Positions 1 through 6,197 of a DNA stretch of 7,308 nucleotides are shown here, one piece after another (within the stretch, counting starts at the first letter, position 1; each line of letters starts with the position of its first letter). Source of the stretch: Eubacteriales Family XIII. Incertae Sedis bacterium (GTDB lineage: Bacteria > Bacillota > Clostridia > Peptostreptococcales > Anaerovoracaceae); the NCBI GenBank assembly GCA_031272745.1, contig JAISTF010000039.1:1-7308 (forward strand), written 5' to 3'. The position numbers and the translations under genes are program-made. The notes beneath the pieces were generated by a model. It was given only the letters and a program-made list of their open reading frames with translations, did no database searches and was not told the origin of the DNA.

Positions 1-1377
1 AGATGGGGAAGCAAATCTTTCAATTTTCCCTGGCAACACGAGCGGGGGCTCGCCCGGCGCCTCCTCGTTGGTCATCAAGCAATAGTAAAACCCGTCCGTG
101 CCGTCGGCATCGGGCAATAACAGGGCTTCCTCTTGTTTGCGGAACGCGGGATGCGTTTCGAGGAACGCGGCAGCGACCTCTTCGTTTTCGGCACGAAGGA
201 TCGTGCAGGTCGCGTAGAGCAGCGCGCCGCCGGGTTTGACGTAGCGCGCGGCGGCGTCCAAGATCTCGTGTTGTAGCGGCGGAAGCGCGGCGGCGTCCGC
301 CTCGGTCTTGTATTTCACTTCGGGGCGGCGGCGCGCCGTCCCCAGGCCCGAGCACGGTACGTCGCAGAGCACGCGGTCGGCCTGGCCGATGAGCGCGGGG
401 TCCGCGTCCCGCGCGTCGCGCACACGCGCCTCGACGCAGGACAGCCCGAGCCGCTTCGCCTCGTTTTCGATCAGGCGCACGCGCCCCGGATTCACGTCGG
501 CCGCGATGACGCGCCCCTCGCCGCGCATCCCCTCCGCGACCGCGCACGCCTTGCCGCCGGGCGCTGCGCACACGTCGACCACGGTCTCCCCGGGCAGCGC
601 CCCGAGCTTCGCCGCCACAATCTGCGCGCCGGGGTCCTGCACGGAAAAGAGCCCGTCCCGAAACGGCGCCGACCCCAGCACCCCCTCGCCCTCTACGAAG
701 AGTCCCGCGCCCACGAAAAACCCAAGCGCTGCGAGCGTCGCCCGCAACGCCTCGGGGTCCGTCTTCAACGGATTCACCCGAATATACAGCCGCGGCGTCT
801 CGTTCAAAGCCGCCAACAACCGCTCCACGCGCCCCGCATCCTCAAACTCCGTCAACCACCGCTCTACGATCCACGGCTCAAAACTATACGCATCCGCAAG
901 CTGCAAAGCAAGCCCGCCGGACGGCAGGCCGCATGGTATTTCCCGCGACGAAGACGGGCGAAGGGTGCCGCCCGGCCGTCCGGCGGGCTCATCTCGAAGC
1001 GCGCAGTCGCGCGCCGCGCGCCGCAGCACCCCGTTCACAAACCCCTCGCGCCCGTGCGCCGCGCGCTTCGCAAGCGCCACCGTCTCCGACACCGCCGCAT
1101 AGTCCGGCACCGAATCCATATACAACAGCTGATACAACCCCATACGCAGCAGCGTCCGCTCCGGCGGCCGGAGCTTCCCCGCAGGCTGCGTGAGATAATC
1201 CGCGAGGACGCGGTCGAGCGTCCGCTTCCGCCGCACGACCCCGTAGACCAGCTCCCGCACGAACGGCGTCGCCCCGTCCCCGCGCAAAGCGAGGTTCGTG
1301 TACGCCCCCTTCGTCTCGACGTCCAAGAGCACGCGGTATGCCGCCGCCCGCTCCGAATCCTGACGGGCGCGGGTCAT
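1..1377 (-). CDS. rsmB: 16S rRNA (cytosine-C5) methyltransferase RsmB, 3' end outside the window
   Basis: RsmB (Sun/Fmu) uses S-adenosylmethionine to make m5C967 (E. coli numbering) in 16S rRNA. Reading from the ATG at 1377-1375 gives 459 codons without a stop, so the C-terminus is cut off by the window edge. Residues 1-125 look like the NusB-type RNA-binding domain (RELVYGVVRRKRTLD, FVNGVLRR). The Rossmann methyltransferase domain follows: SAM motif DVCAAPGGK (about 268-276), DVPCSGLGT with Cys342, and YATCTILRAENEE with Cys391, the two cysteines typical of RNA m5C methyltransferases. The start follows the fmt stop by 7 bases, with a GGAGTGAGG ribosome-binding stretch just upstream. Two oddities: residues about 130-156 are an extra segment encoded by an inverted repeat between the two domains, and the frame continues at least 26 residues past DGFYYCLM, where RsmB proteins usually end. 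It is last in the visible operon. Confidence 0.93.
   Translation of the reverse strand, partial: MTRARQDSERAAAYRVLLDVETKGAYTNLALRGDGATPFVRELVYGVVRRKRTLDRVLADYLTQPAGKLRPPERTLLRMGLYQLLYMDSVPDYAAVSETVALAKRAAHGREGFVNGVLRRAARDCALRDEPAGRPGGTLRPSSSREIPCGLPSGGLALQLADAYSFEPWIVERWLTEFEDAGRVERLLAALNETPRLYIRVNPLKTDPEALRATLAALGFFVGAGLFVEGEGVLGSAPFRDGLFSVQDPGAQIVAAKLGALPGETVVDVCAAPGGKACAVAEGMRGEGRVIAADVNPGRVRLIENEAKRLGLSCVEARVRDARDADPALIGQADRVLCDVPCSGLGTARRRPEVKYKTEADAAALPPLQHEILDAAARYVKPGGALLYATCTILRAENEEVAAAFLETHPAFRKQEEALLLPDADGTDGFYYCLMTNEEAPGEPPLVLPGKIERFASPS
911..989. repeat. 79-base inverted repeat inside rsmB
   Basis: The outer arms AGCCCGCCGGACGGC (911-925) and GCCGTCCGGCGGGCT (975-989) are perfect 15-base reverse complements. 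The 49-base interior contains further short complementary blocks (GGCC at 927-930 and 974-977, CCCG at 942-945 and CGGG at 955-958). The element is read through in frame and encodes roughly residues 130-156 of RsmB, a Gly/Pro/Ser/Arg-rich stretch in the linker between the NusB-like and methyltransferase domains. I see no clear target-site duplication. It looks like a MITE-like or palindromic repeat element. Confidence 0.75.
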
Positions 1378-1384
1378 GGCCGCC

Positions 1385-2347
1385 TCACTCCAGCCGCCCC
1401 GCCGGGAACGCGTTCCCGCGCAAAAACTCCGCGACGCGCATCGGCCGCTTCCCCGGCACCCCGATCACGTCGAGCACGACCGCCCCGTCCCCCGCCAGCA
1501 CAAACACCCCCTCATCCGATACCGCGAACACGGTGCCCGGATTGCCTTGCGCGGCAGCGCGCTCGCCTATGTGCGCCCCGAGCACGCGCACGCGCACATC
1601 CCCCGCGAGCGTCCAAGCCCCCGGCTCCGGCGCCATCGCCCGCACCCGCCGCACGACCGCCTCCGCGGGCGCGGACCAGTCGAGACGCGCGTCTTCCTTC
1701 GTCGTCTTCGGCGCGTACGTCGCAAGGCTTTCCTCCTGCGGCACGCGCAGCGCCGTCCCGTCCTCCAGCGACGGCAGCGCTTCAAGCAAAAGCGCCGCGC
1801 CCGCCGCCGCGAGCCGCTCCGTCAGCGCGCCCGCGTCCAGATCGCCGACGCGCGCCGCCGTCCGCGCGATCATGTCCCCGTCGTCGAGCCCCTCGCCCAT
1901 GACCATGAGCGTGACGCCCGTTTCCTCTTCCCCGTCCAAAATCGCCTGACGGATCGGCGAGGCGCCGCGGTATTTCGGAAGCAACGACGCGTGGATGTTC
2001 ACGCAACCGAGCCGCGGCAGCTCCAAGACTTCGCGCGGCAGGATTTGGCCGTACGACGCGACCACGATCAGGTCGGGCGCCGCCGCCGCAAGCTCCGCGA
2101 AAAACGCCTCGTTGCCGCGGATGCGCTCGGGTTCGAGCACGCGCAAGCCGTCCCTACCCGATTTCCCGTTGTCGCGCATCCGCGCGAGCGCCGCCGCCTT
2201 CACGGGTGTCGGCAGCACCTTGCCGCCCCGCCCGCGCACGCGGTCCGGCTGCGTCACGACGAGCGGCACATCCACGCCGCCGTCCGACAAAAGCGCTTCG
2301 AGCGGCGGCACCGCAAACGCGCTCGTCCCGAAATAGACGACCCTCAT
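1385..2347 (-). CDS. fmt: Methionyl-tRNA formyltransferase
   Basis: Fmt transfers a formyl group from 10-formyltetrahydrofolate to methionyl-initiator tRNA, preparing it for translation initiation. The 320-residue protein has the usual family length. It opens with RVVYFGTSAFAVPPLEAL; the loop RGRGGKVLPTPVK (38-50) is the tRNA-acceptor loop region. The active-site segment NIHASLLPKYRGASPI (117-132) carries the family's Asn and His (N117, H119) and the SLLPxYRG signature, and GLDDGDM (153-159) supplies the catalytic Asp, probably D155 by alignment with E. coli D144. The C-terminal OB-fold part contains VLDVIGVPGKRPM. The ATG (2347-2345) overlaps the def stop as ATGA, and the purine-rich end of def (AGAGGCAGAGGC) can act as its ribosome binding site, implying coupled translation. 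An extra loop of about ten residues, MRDNGKSGRDG (57-67), precedes LEPERIRG and coincides with a short repeat-like sequence. Confidence 0.97.
   Translation of the reverse strand: MRVVYFGTSAFAVPPLEALLSDGGVDVPLVVTQPDRVRGRGGKVLPTPVKAAALARMRDNGKSGRDGLRVLEPERIRGNEAFFAELAAAAPDLIVVASYGQILPREVLELPRLGCVNIHASLLPKYRGASPIRQAILDGEEETGVTLMVMGEGLDDGDMIARTAARVGDLDAGALTERLAAAGAALLLEALPSLEDGTALRVPQEESLATYAPKTTKEDARLDWSAPAEAVVRRVRAMAPEPGAWTLAGDVRVRVLGAHIGERAAAQGNPGTVFAVSDEGVFVLAGDGAVVLDVIGVPGKRPMRVAEFLRGNAFPAGRLE
2147..2157 (-). repeat. Possible short fragment of the GTAGGGGCGG repeat family in fmt
   Basis: On the minus strand this reads GTAGGGACGGC, one base different from the GTAGGGGCGGC head of the hairpin repeat in def and priA. 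It is read in the same frame as the def copy (AGG-GAC-GGC against AGG-GGC-GGC) and falls inside an extra loop of Fmt just before LEPERIRG. No matching right arm is present, so it would be a remnant. Eleven bases of GC-rich sequence can match by chance. Confidence 0.3.
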
Positions 2348-2958
2348 GCCTCTGCCTCTTCCCCTTCCTCTTCGGCGGCCTGCCCCACGGGCTTCACTTC
2401 CTCGGCGATGTCCGTATAGAGCACGCCTTCGAGATGGTCGATCTCATGGCAGAGCGCCCGCGCGAGCAAGCCTTCGCCTTCCACCTCGATCGCCCGCCCG
2501 TCCGCGTCGAGCGCCTTCACGCGCACCTTCAGCGGCCGCGTCACCTTGCCCGCATACCCCGGCACCGACAGGCAGCCTTCCTGTTCGCAGGCCGTCTCTT
2601 CGGAGCGCCACACGATTTCCGGATTGATCAACGCGTATTTTTGCGGTTCGGCGGGCGGTTCCTCTTCGGCGGGCGGCTGAAAGCCGCCCCTACGATCCTG
2701 TGTCGAGGACAAGCCATCGGAGACAACACCGCCGGAGTCGCCATCCTCCGCGTCTTCCTCCCGCGGCGTCGCGTCGATCACGACCACGCGCCGCAGCACG
2801 CCGACCTGCGGCGCCGCCAACCCCACGCCGTCCTTCTCATACATCGTCTCCCACAGGTCCTCCACAAGCTCGCGGATGCGCGGCGTCACTTCCGCCACCT
2901 CGCGCGACCGCTTCCGCAGGATCGGATCCTCTTCCGTCACCACATTCCTAAGCGCCAT
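2344..2958 (-). CDS. def: Peptide deformylase with an internal repeat-derived insertion
   Basis: Def removes the N-formyl group from the initiator methionine of new proteins, the step that undoes Fmt's modification. All three metalloenzyme motifs are intact: GVGLAAPQVG (44-53), EGCLS with Cys129 (127-131), and HEIDHLEG with His171 and His175, giving the Cys-His-His metal site and the catalytic Glu172. At 204 residues it is longer than the usual 150-170. The excess lies mainly at about 66-107, an acidic, Gly/Pro-rich segment between VVVIDATP and YALINPEIV, where most family members have only a short loop. That insertion contains a hairpin repeat (2668-2701). A second acidic tail (EEEGEEAEA) ends the protein and its DNA doubles as the purine-rich leader of fmt. 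The ATG lies 13 bases after the priA stop, with GAGGAG 9 bases upstream. Confidence 0.97.
   Translation of the reverse strand: MALRNVVTEEDPILRKRSREVAEVTPRIRELVEDLWETMYEKDGVGLAAPQVGVLRRVVVIDATPREEDAEDGDSGGVVSDGLSSTQDRRGGFQPPAEEEPPAEPQKYALINPEIVWRSEETACEQEGCLSVPGYAGKVTRPLKVRVKALDADGRAIEVEGEGLLARALCHEIDHLEGVLYTDIAEEVKPVGQAAEEEGEEAEA
2647..2682 (-). repeat. Imperfect 18-base tandem duplication at the edge of the def hairpin
   Basis: The 12-base string TTCGGCGGGCGG occurs on the plus strand at 2647-2658 and again at 2665-2676, an 18-base period. It gives the peptide repetition PPAEEE-PPAEPQ in Def. The second unit overlaps the tail of the hairpin repeat, so the tail appears to have been duplicated in frame. 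Confidence 0.7.
2668..2701 (-). repeat. Palindromic hairpin repeat in def (family copy A)
   Basis: Read on the minus strand this begins ACAGGATCGTAGGGG and ends GCCGCCCGCC. Its core is an 8-base perfect stem (2671-2678 with 2682-2689) closed by a 3-base loop. It matches the priA repeat over 34 bases with three differences and one single-base indel. It encodes DRRGGFQPPA in the Def insertion. Confidence 0.85.
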
Positions 2959-2967
2959 GCAAACAAA

Positions 2968-2973
2968 CTCCTC
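2968..2973 (-). promoter_or_regulatory. Ribosome binding site of def, overlapping the priA stop
   Basis: GAGGAG on the minus strand lies 9 bases before the def ATG and shares bases with the priA TGA stop (2974-2972). This arrangement favours a ribosome finishing priA starting def. Confidence 0.8.
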
Positions 2974-5035
2974 ACATCAAAGAAAACGGATTTACATCCA
3001 ACATTATACGATAACCTTTGCCGGCGTCCGTGTTCACCCGCCGCTTCACCTCCGCGAGCGCTGCCTCATAAGCCCGCCGCCGTCCCGTGGGCACCTTCAG
3101 ATACAGGTGCCAACGGTAGTCCGCGCCGATCTTCGCCACCGGCGCGGGACGCGGCCCGAGCATCCCCGCCGCCGCCTCGCGTGCGAGGCCGGACGGACCC
3201 AGCGCCGCGAAAATCAGCTCGCGCACCTCTCCTGCGCCCGCCGCGCAGACATCTTCGTCCGCCGCAAACGTCGTGACCTGCACGACGTCCGTGTACGGCG
3301 GATAGGAGAGCGTCTCGCGGAAAAACAACTCCGAGCGGTAGAACCCCTCGTAGTCATGATGGCGCGCGGCCTCGATCGCGTAATGCTCCGGCACGTACGT
3401 CTGCACGAAGACGCTGCCGCGCTCCTCGCGCCGCCCCGCGCGGCCCGCGACCTGTGTCACGAGTTGGAAGGTGCGCTCGGGGGATTTGAAGTCGGGGATG
3501 TTCAGCGTGATGTCCGCCGAGATGACGCCGACGACCGACACCCCCGCGAAGTCCAGCCCCTTCGCGATCATCTGCGTGCCGATCAGGATGTCCGTCTTGC
3601 CGGCCGCGAAGTCCGCGAGGATTTTCTTTGCCGCGCCCTTCGGCTTCGCCGCGTCCACGTCGAGCCGCGCCACCTTCTGCTCCGGAAACGCCTGCCGCGT
3701 CAGTTCCTCGACCTGCTCCGTGCCGAGCCCGAAAAACCGCAGCCCCTCCGCGCCGCACGACGGGCACGCCTTCGGCACGGCCGCCGACGCCCCGCAAAAA
3801 TGACAGACCGCGCGATCCTCGGCCTTGTGGTAGGTGAGCGAAATATTGCACTGCGCGCATTTCATCACATAGCCGCAATGCGGGCACGAGACGAACGACG
3901 ACCACCCGCGCCGGTTCAAAAACAACATCACCTGCCGCCGCGCGGCGAACGCATCGAGCATGGCCGCGTACAGCGCCTCGCTGAAGATGCTCTTGTTGCC
4001 GCGCATCAGCTCCTTGCGCATGTCGACGACCGTCAGGTGCGGGAGCGGCGTCGTGTTGTAGCGTTTCGTGAGCGTGATTTCTTCATAATAACCCTGCTCC
4101 GCGCGGTACGACGACACGACCGACGGCGTCGCGCTGCCGAGCACGCAGACCGCGCCCGCCGCCTGCGCCCGCCGCACCGCGACCTCGACCGCGTCATACT
4201 TCGGGCTCATGTCGGATTTGTACGTACCCTCGTGCTCCTCGTCGACGAGGACGAGCCCGAGGTTTTCCGCCGGCGCGAAGACCGCCGAGCGCGCGCCGAT
4301 CACGATGTCCGCTCCGCCGCTCCGGATGCGCACCCATTCGTCGTAGCGCTCGCGCAGCGTGAGCCCGCTGTGCAGCACCGCGATGCGCGCCGCGCCGAAC
4401 CGCGCAAGAAACCGCGCGACCGTCTGGTGCGTCAGGCTGATTTCCGGCACGAGCATGACGACGCGCCGCCCGCGCCGCAGCGCCTCTTCCGCCGCCGTCA
4501 GGTAGACCTCGGTCTTCCCGCTGCCCGTCACCCCGCGCAGCAAAAACACCTTCGGTTTTCCCTCCGCCAACGCGGGCAGGATCCGCCCCACTGCCGCCTT
4601 CTGCTCCTGCGTCAACACAGGCGCTCCGTTTTCTACAGGATTCGTAGGGGCGGCATCCTGCCGCCCGCCTTCGCTCTCACCACCCACCTTCGCGCGCTTC
4701 TTCCCCGCGGGCGCAAAGCACCGCGCCGCGTCGATATACCGGCAAAAATACCGTCGCCGCATCCAGACGCACACCGCGACTGCATCCTCCGTCAGCGACT
4801 CCTGCCCGTCTACGGCGGAAATGCGCCGCATCCGCTTCCCCTCGAGCCCTGCGGGCAGATCGTCGAACAACGCAAACACATACCCGTCACGATTGCCGCG
4901 TTCCTGCGCAAACGGCACCGTCACCTTCGACCCGACGCGCAGCCCTTCCAGCCCGCCCGTCTCATAGGTGAAAAAATTGTCGACGTTGTCGCTGCGCGTG
5001 CCGACGACGACGTCCGCGTACTTCGCCGCCGTCAT
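2972..5035 (-). CDS. priA: Primosomal protein N' (PriA), replication restart helicase
   Basis: PriA is a 3'-to-5' DNA helicase that recognises stalled or recombined replication forks and reloads the replisome. The 687-residue protein begins with the fork-binding domain (YADVVVGTRSDNVDNFFTY). The helicase motifs follow in order: Walker A GVTGSGKTE (168-176), DEEH (265-268), GSATPS (300-305), IGTQMIAKGLDF (485-496) and QVAGRAGR (528-535). Eight cysteines form the family's zinc-binding insert: C384, C387, C393, C396, C411, C414, C424, C427. I chose the ATG at 5035-5033, which overlaps the queH stop as ATGA and starts right before the conserved N-terminus; the longer open frame reaching 5224 has no family-like sequence. 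It is somewhat shorter than typical PriA (about 730-800). Residues about 118-138, in the linker before the helicase domain, are encoded partly by a hairpin repeat. Confidence 0.97.
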   Translation of the reverse strand: MTAAKYADVVVGTRSDNVDNFFTYETGGLEGLRVGSKVTVPFAQERGNRDGYVFALFDDLPAGLEGKRMRRISAVDGQESLTEDAVAVCVWMRRRYFCRYIDAARCFAPAGKKRAKVGGESEGGRQDAAPTNPVENGAPVLTQEQKAAVGRILPALAEGKPKVFLLRGVTGSGKTEVYLTAAEEALRRGRRVVMLVPEISLTHQTVARFLARFGAARIAVLHSGLTLRERYDEWVRIRSGGADIVIGARSAVFAPAENLGLVLVDEEHEGTYKSDMSPKYDAVEVAVRRAQAAGAVCVLGSATPSVVSSYRAEQGYYEEITLTKRYNTTPLPHLTVVDMRKELMRGNKSIFSEALYAAMLDAFAARRQVMLFLNRRGWSSFVSCPHCGYVMKCAQCNISLTYHKAEDRAVCHFCGASAAVPKACPSCGAEGLRFFGLGTEQVEELTRQAFPEQKVARLDVDAAKPKGAAKKILADFAAGKTDILIGTQMIAKGLDFAGVSVVGVISADITLNIPDFKSPERTFQLVTQVAGRAGRREERGSVFVQTYVPEHYAIEAARHHDYEGFYRSELFFRETLSYPPYTDVVQVTTFAADEDVCAAGAGEVRELIFAALGPSGLAREAAAGMLGPRPAPVAKIGADYRWHLYLKVPTGRRRAYEAALAEVKRRVNTDAGKGYRIMLDVNPFSLM
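4635..4669 (+). repeat. Palindromic hairpin repeat in priA (family copy B)
   Basis: Plus-strand sequence starting ACAGGATTCGTAGGGG and ending GCCGCCCGCC. It has an 8-base stem (4648-4655 with 4659-4666) and a 3-base loop, the same architecture as the def copy but opposite in orientation to its host gene. The innermost stem pair is A-T here and T-A in def, so pairing is preserved although the bases differ. It encodes GGRQDAAPTNPV in the PriA linker. Confidence 0.85.
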
Positions 5036-5733
5036 CGCGCCCGCTCGCCGCGGCCGCCGCGCGCCTCCGCGTCCCGCCTCGAAAACCGGCACCCGCAAAA
5101 ATTCTGCCGGTAAAGCCCGTACTGTTTCGACAGTTCGACCGACCGCGCAAACCCGCCGCGCGCCTTGAAATCCTCCCCGAGAAACGTGAGCCCGTAACGC
5201 ACCGCGATCTCCCGCCCCAACCAAAGGATGCCCTCAAAATCTTTGTGCGGACTCACGGACAACGTCGTCGAGAACACGGAAAACCCGTTCATCGCCGCAT
5301 GCGCCGCCGTCGCTTCAAGCCGCCCCGCGATGCAGATGCGGCACCGGGCGCCGCCCTCGGGCGCGTCCTCCTGCCCCGCCACGCTCGCCAAAAACGCCTC
5401 GGGCGCGTACGGCGCGACGACGAGCGCCAACGGCGACGCCAACCCCGCATCCGTCCCGTTGTACGCCGCGACGAACGCCCGCTGCGCCGCAAGCCGCCGC
5501 CGGTACTCCTCCTCGTCGTCGATGTTGGAATTGCAAAAATACAGCGTGATGCGATAGCGCTCGGCCAACCGCTCCACCACCGCCGTGCTGCACGGCCCGC
5601 AGCAGGTATGCAACAGCAGCGCCGGCCGCTCCTCGCGCTCCTCGCCATAGTCCGACAGAGAATACCGCCGCGCTTCCTCGGGAGGCACGGCAGCGGATAA
5701 GTTATTGAATTTGGATGCCGGATCGCTTGGCAA
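5032..5733 (-). CDS. queH: Epoxyqueuosine reductase QueH
   Basis: QueH (DUF208 family) carries out the last step of queuosine synthesis, reducing epoxyqueuosine to queuosine at the wobble base of GUN-anticodon tRNAs; it is unrelated in sequence to QueG. Family motifs are clear in this 233-residue protein: HTCCGPC (42-48), YFCNSNIDDEEEYRRR (65-80), ARCRIC (129-134), TTLSVSPHKD (156-165) and the C-terminal LSKQYGLYRQNFCGC (201-215). The paired cysteines C44/C45/C48, C131/C134 and C213/C215 are those expected to hold the iron-sulfur cluster and metal site. The best start is TTG at 5733-5731, 14 bases after the trx stop, with AGGCGAGG upstream; no ATG precedes the first motif in frame, and a GTG at 5688-5686 is an alternative without a visible ribosome binding site. 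Its stop overlaps the priA start. The N-terminal 35 residues are poorly conserved in character, as in other QueH proteins. Confidence 0.93.
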   Translation of the reverse strand: MPSDPASKFNNLSAAVPPEEARRYSLSDYGEEREERPALLLHTCCGPCSTAVVERLAERYRITLYFCNSNIDDEEEYRRRLAAQRAFVAAYNGTDAGLASPLALVVAPYAPEAFLASVAGQEDAPEGGARCRICIAGRLEATAAHAAMNGFSVFSTTLSVSPHKDFEGILWLGREIAVRYGLTFLGEDFKARGGFARSVELSKQYGLYRQNFCGCRFSRRDAEARGGRGERAR

Positions 5734-5747
5734 GCCGCGCCTCGCCT

Positions 5748-6065
5748 TTACAGCAGCGCGTCGAGCTTCGCGTACAGCGTGGCCTTGTCGACGACGCCCG
5801 TCACGCGGTCCGCAATCTGCCCGTCCTTGTAGAAGATCAGCGTCGGGATGCCGAGCACCTTGTTTTCCAGCGCGATCGTCTTCGCCTCGTCGACGTTGAG
5901 CTTCGCGAATGTCACGCGGCCCGCGTAGTCGTCCTTCGCCTGGTCAAAGGTCGGCGCCATCATCTTGCAGGGCCCGCACCAGTCCGCGTAAAAGTCGACC
6001 GCCACCGTCCCGCTCGCCGTCGCCTGCGCGTAATTGCTTTCGTTGAGTATCAAAATCTCGCTCAT
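5748..6065 (-). CDS. trx: Thioredoxin
   Basis: This is a 105-residue, single-domain cytoplasmic thioredoxin, the standard length. It reduces protein disulfides using electrons from thioredoxin reductase. The active site WCGPC (29-33, Cys30 and Cys33) is preceded by VDFYADWC, including the buried Asp24, and followed by KMMAPTFDQ. GIPTLIFYKDG (72-82) holds the cis-proline Pro74. There is no signal peptide or lipobox. The ATG at 6065-6063 has AGGAGG 6 bases upstream, and an extended -10 promoter lies about 30 bases further up, making trx the first gene of the operon. The frame stays open upstream to 6221 but that part has no thioredoxin similarity and spans the promoter, so it is excluded. Its position just before queH may matter, since QueH needs a reductant, but this link is inference. 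Confidence 0.97.
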   Translation of the reverse strand: MSEILILNESNYAQATASGTVAVDFYADWCGPCKMMAPTFDQAKDDYAGRVTFAKLNVDEAKTIALENKVLGIPTLIFYKDGQIADRVTGVVDKATLYAKLDALL

Positions 6066-6071
6066 TTCGTT

Positions 6072-6077
6072 CCTCCT
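6072..6077 (-). promoter_or_regulatory. Consensus ribosome binding site of trx
   Basis: A perfect AGGAGG, within AAAAGGAGGAACGAA, sits 6 bases before the ATG of trx and fixes that start. Confidence 0.92.
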
Positions 6078-6091
6078 TTTCCGCTGATTCC

Positions 6092-6100
6092 AGTATACCA
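6092..6100 (-). promoter_or_regulatory. Extended -10 promoter for the trx-queH-priA-def-fmt-rsmB operon
   Basis: The minus strand reads TGGTATACT: a TATACT -10 hexamer with the TGn extension one base upstream. No good -35 stands at 16-18 bases; a CTGACA is present but only 12 bases away, too close. An extended -10 commonly compensates for a weak -35. Transcription would begin near 6085, giving a leader of about 20 bases. Confidence 0.65.
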
Positions 6101-6117
6101 CAGTTTGCCTGTCAGCG

Positions 6118-6144
6118 AAGCCCCGCAGAATGTTTGCGGGGCTT
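6118..6144 (-). terminator. Terminator-like hairpin after the Ig-like protein gene
   Basis: AAGCCCCGCA (6118-6127) and TGCGGGGCTT (6135-6144) form a perfect 10-base stem with a 7-base loop. It lies 78 bases after the Ig-like gene stop and just upstream of the trx promoter, where a terminator is expected. There is no long T-run on the minus strand (the arm is followed by CGCTGACAGG), so it is either a weak intrinsic terminator or another structured element. Confidence 0.55.
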
Positions 6145-6197
6145 GCTTTGGAAACGGGCCGAGAGGGGTCGGGCCCGAATCTGGCGTTGGCTACGAT

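Noticed and set aside
911..989. CRISPR repeat or attachment site
   Set aside because: Only a single inverted repeat is present, without regularly spaced direct repeats, cas genes or an integrase nearby.
1376..3276. Long plus-strand open frames opposite fmt and def
   Set aside because: They are Arg/Pro/Ala-rich shadows of the minus-strand genes, with no plausible domains or ribosome binding sites.
2876..5113. A 745-codon open frame on the plus strand opposite priA and queH
   Set aside because: It is antisense to genes with complete catalytic motifs, its translation is a low-complexity Arg/His/Leu-rich sequence typical of high-GC antisense frames, and it has no recognisable domain.
5036..5224. 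N-terminal extension of PriA to an upstream start
   Set aside because: It lies fully inside queH and has no PriA-like sequence; the ATGA overlap at 5032-5035 gives a better start directly before the conserved N-terminus.
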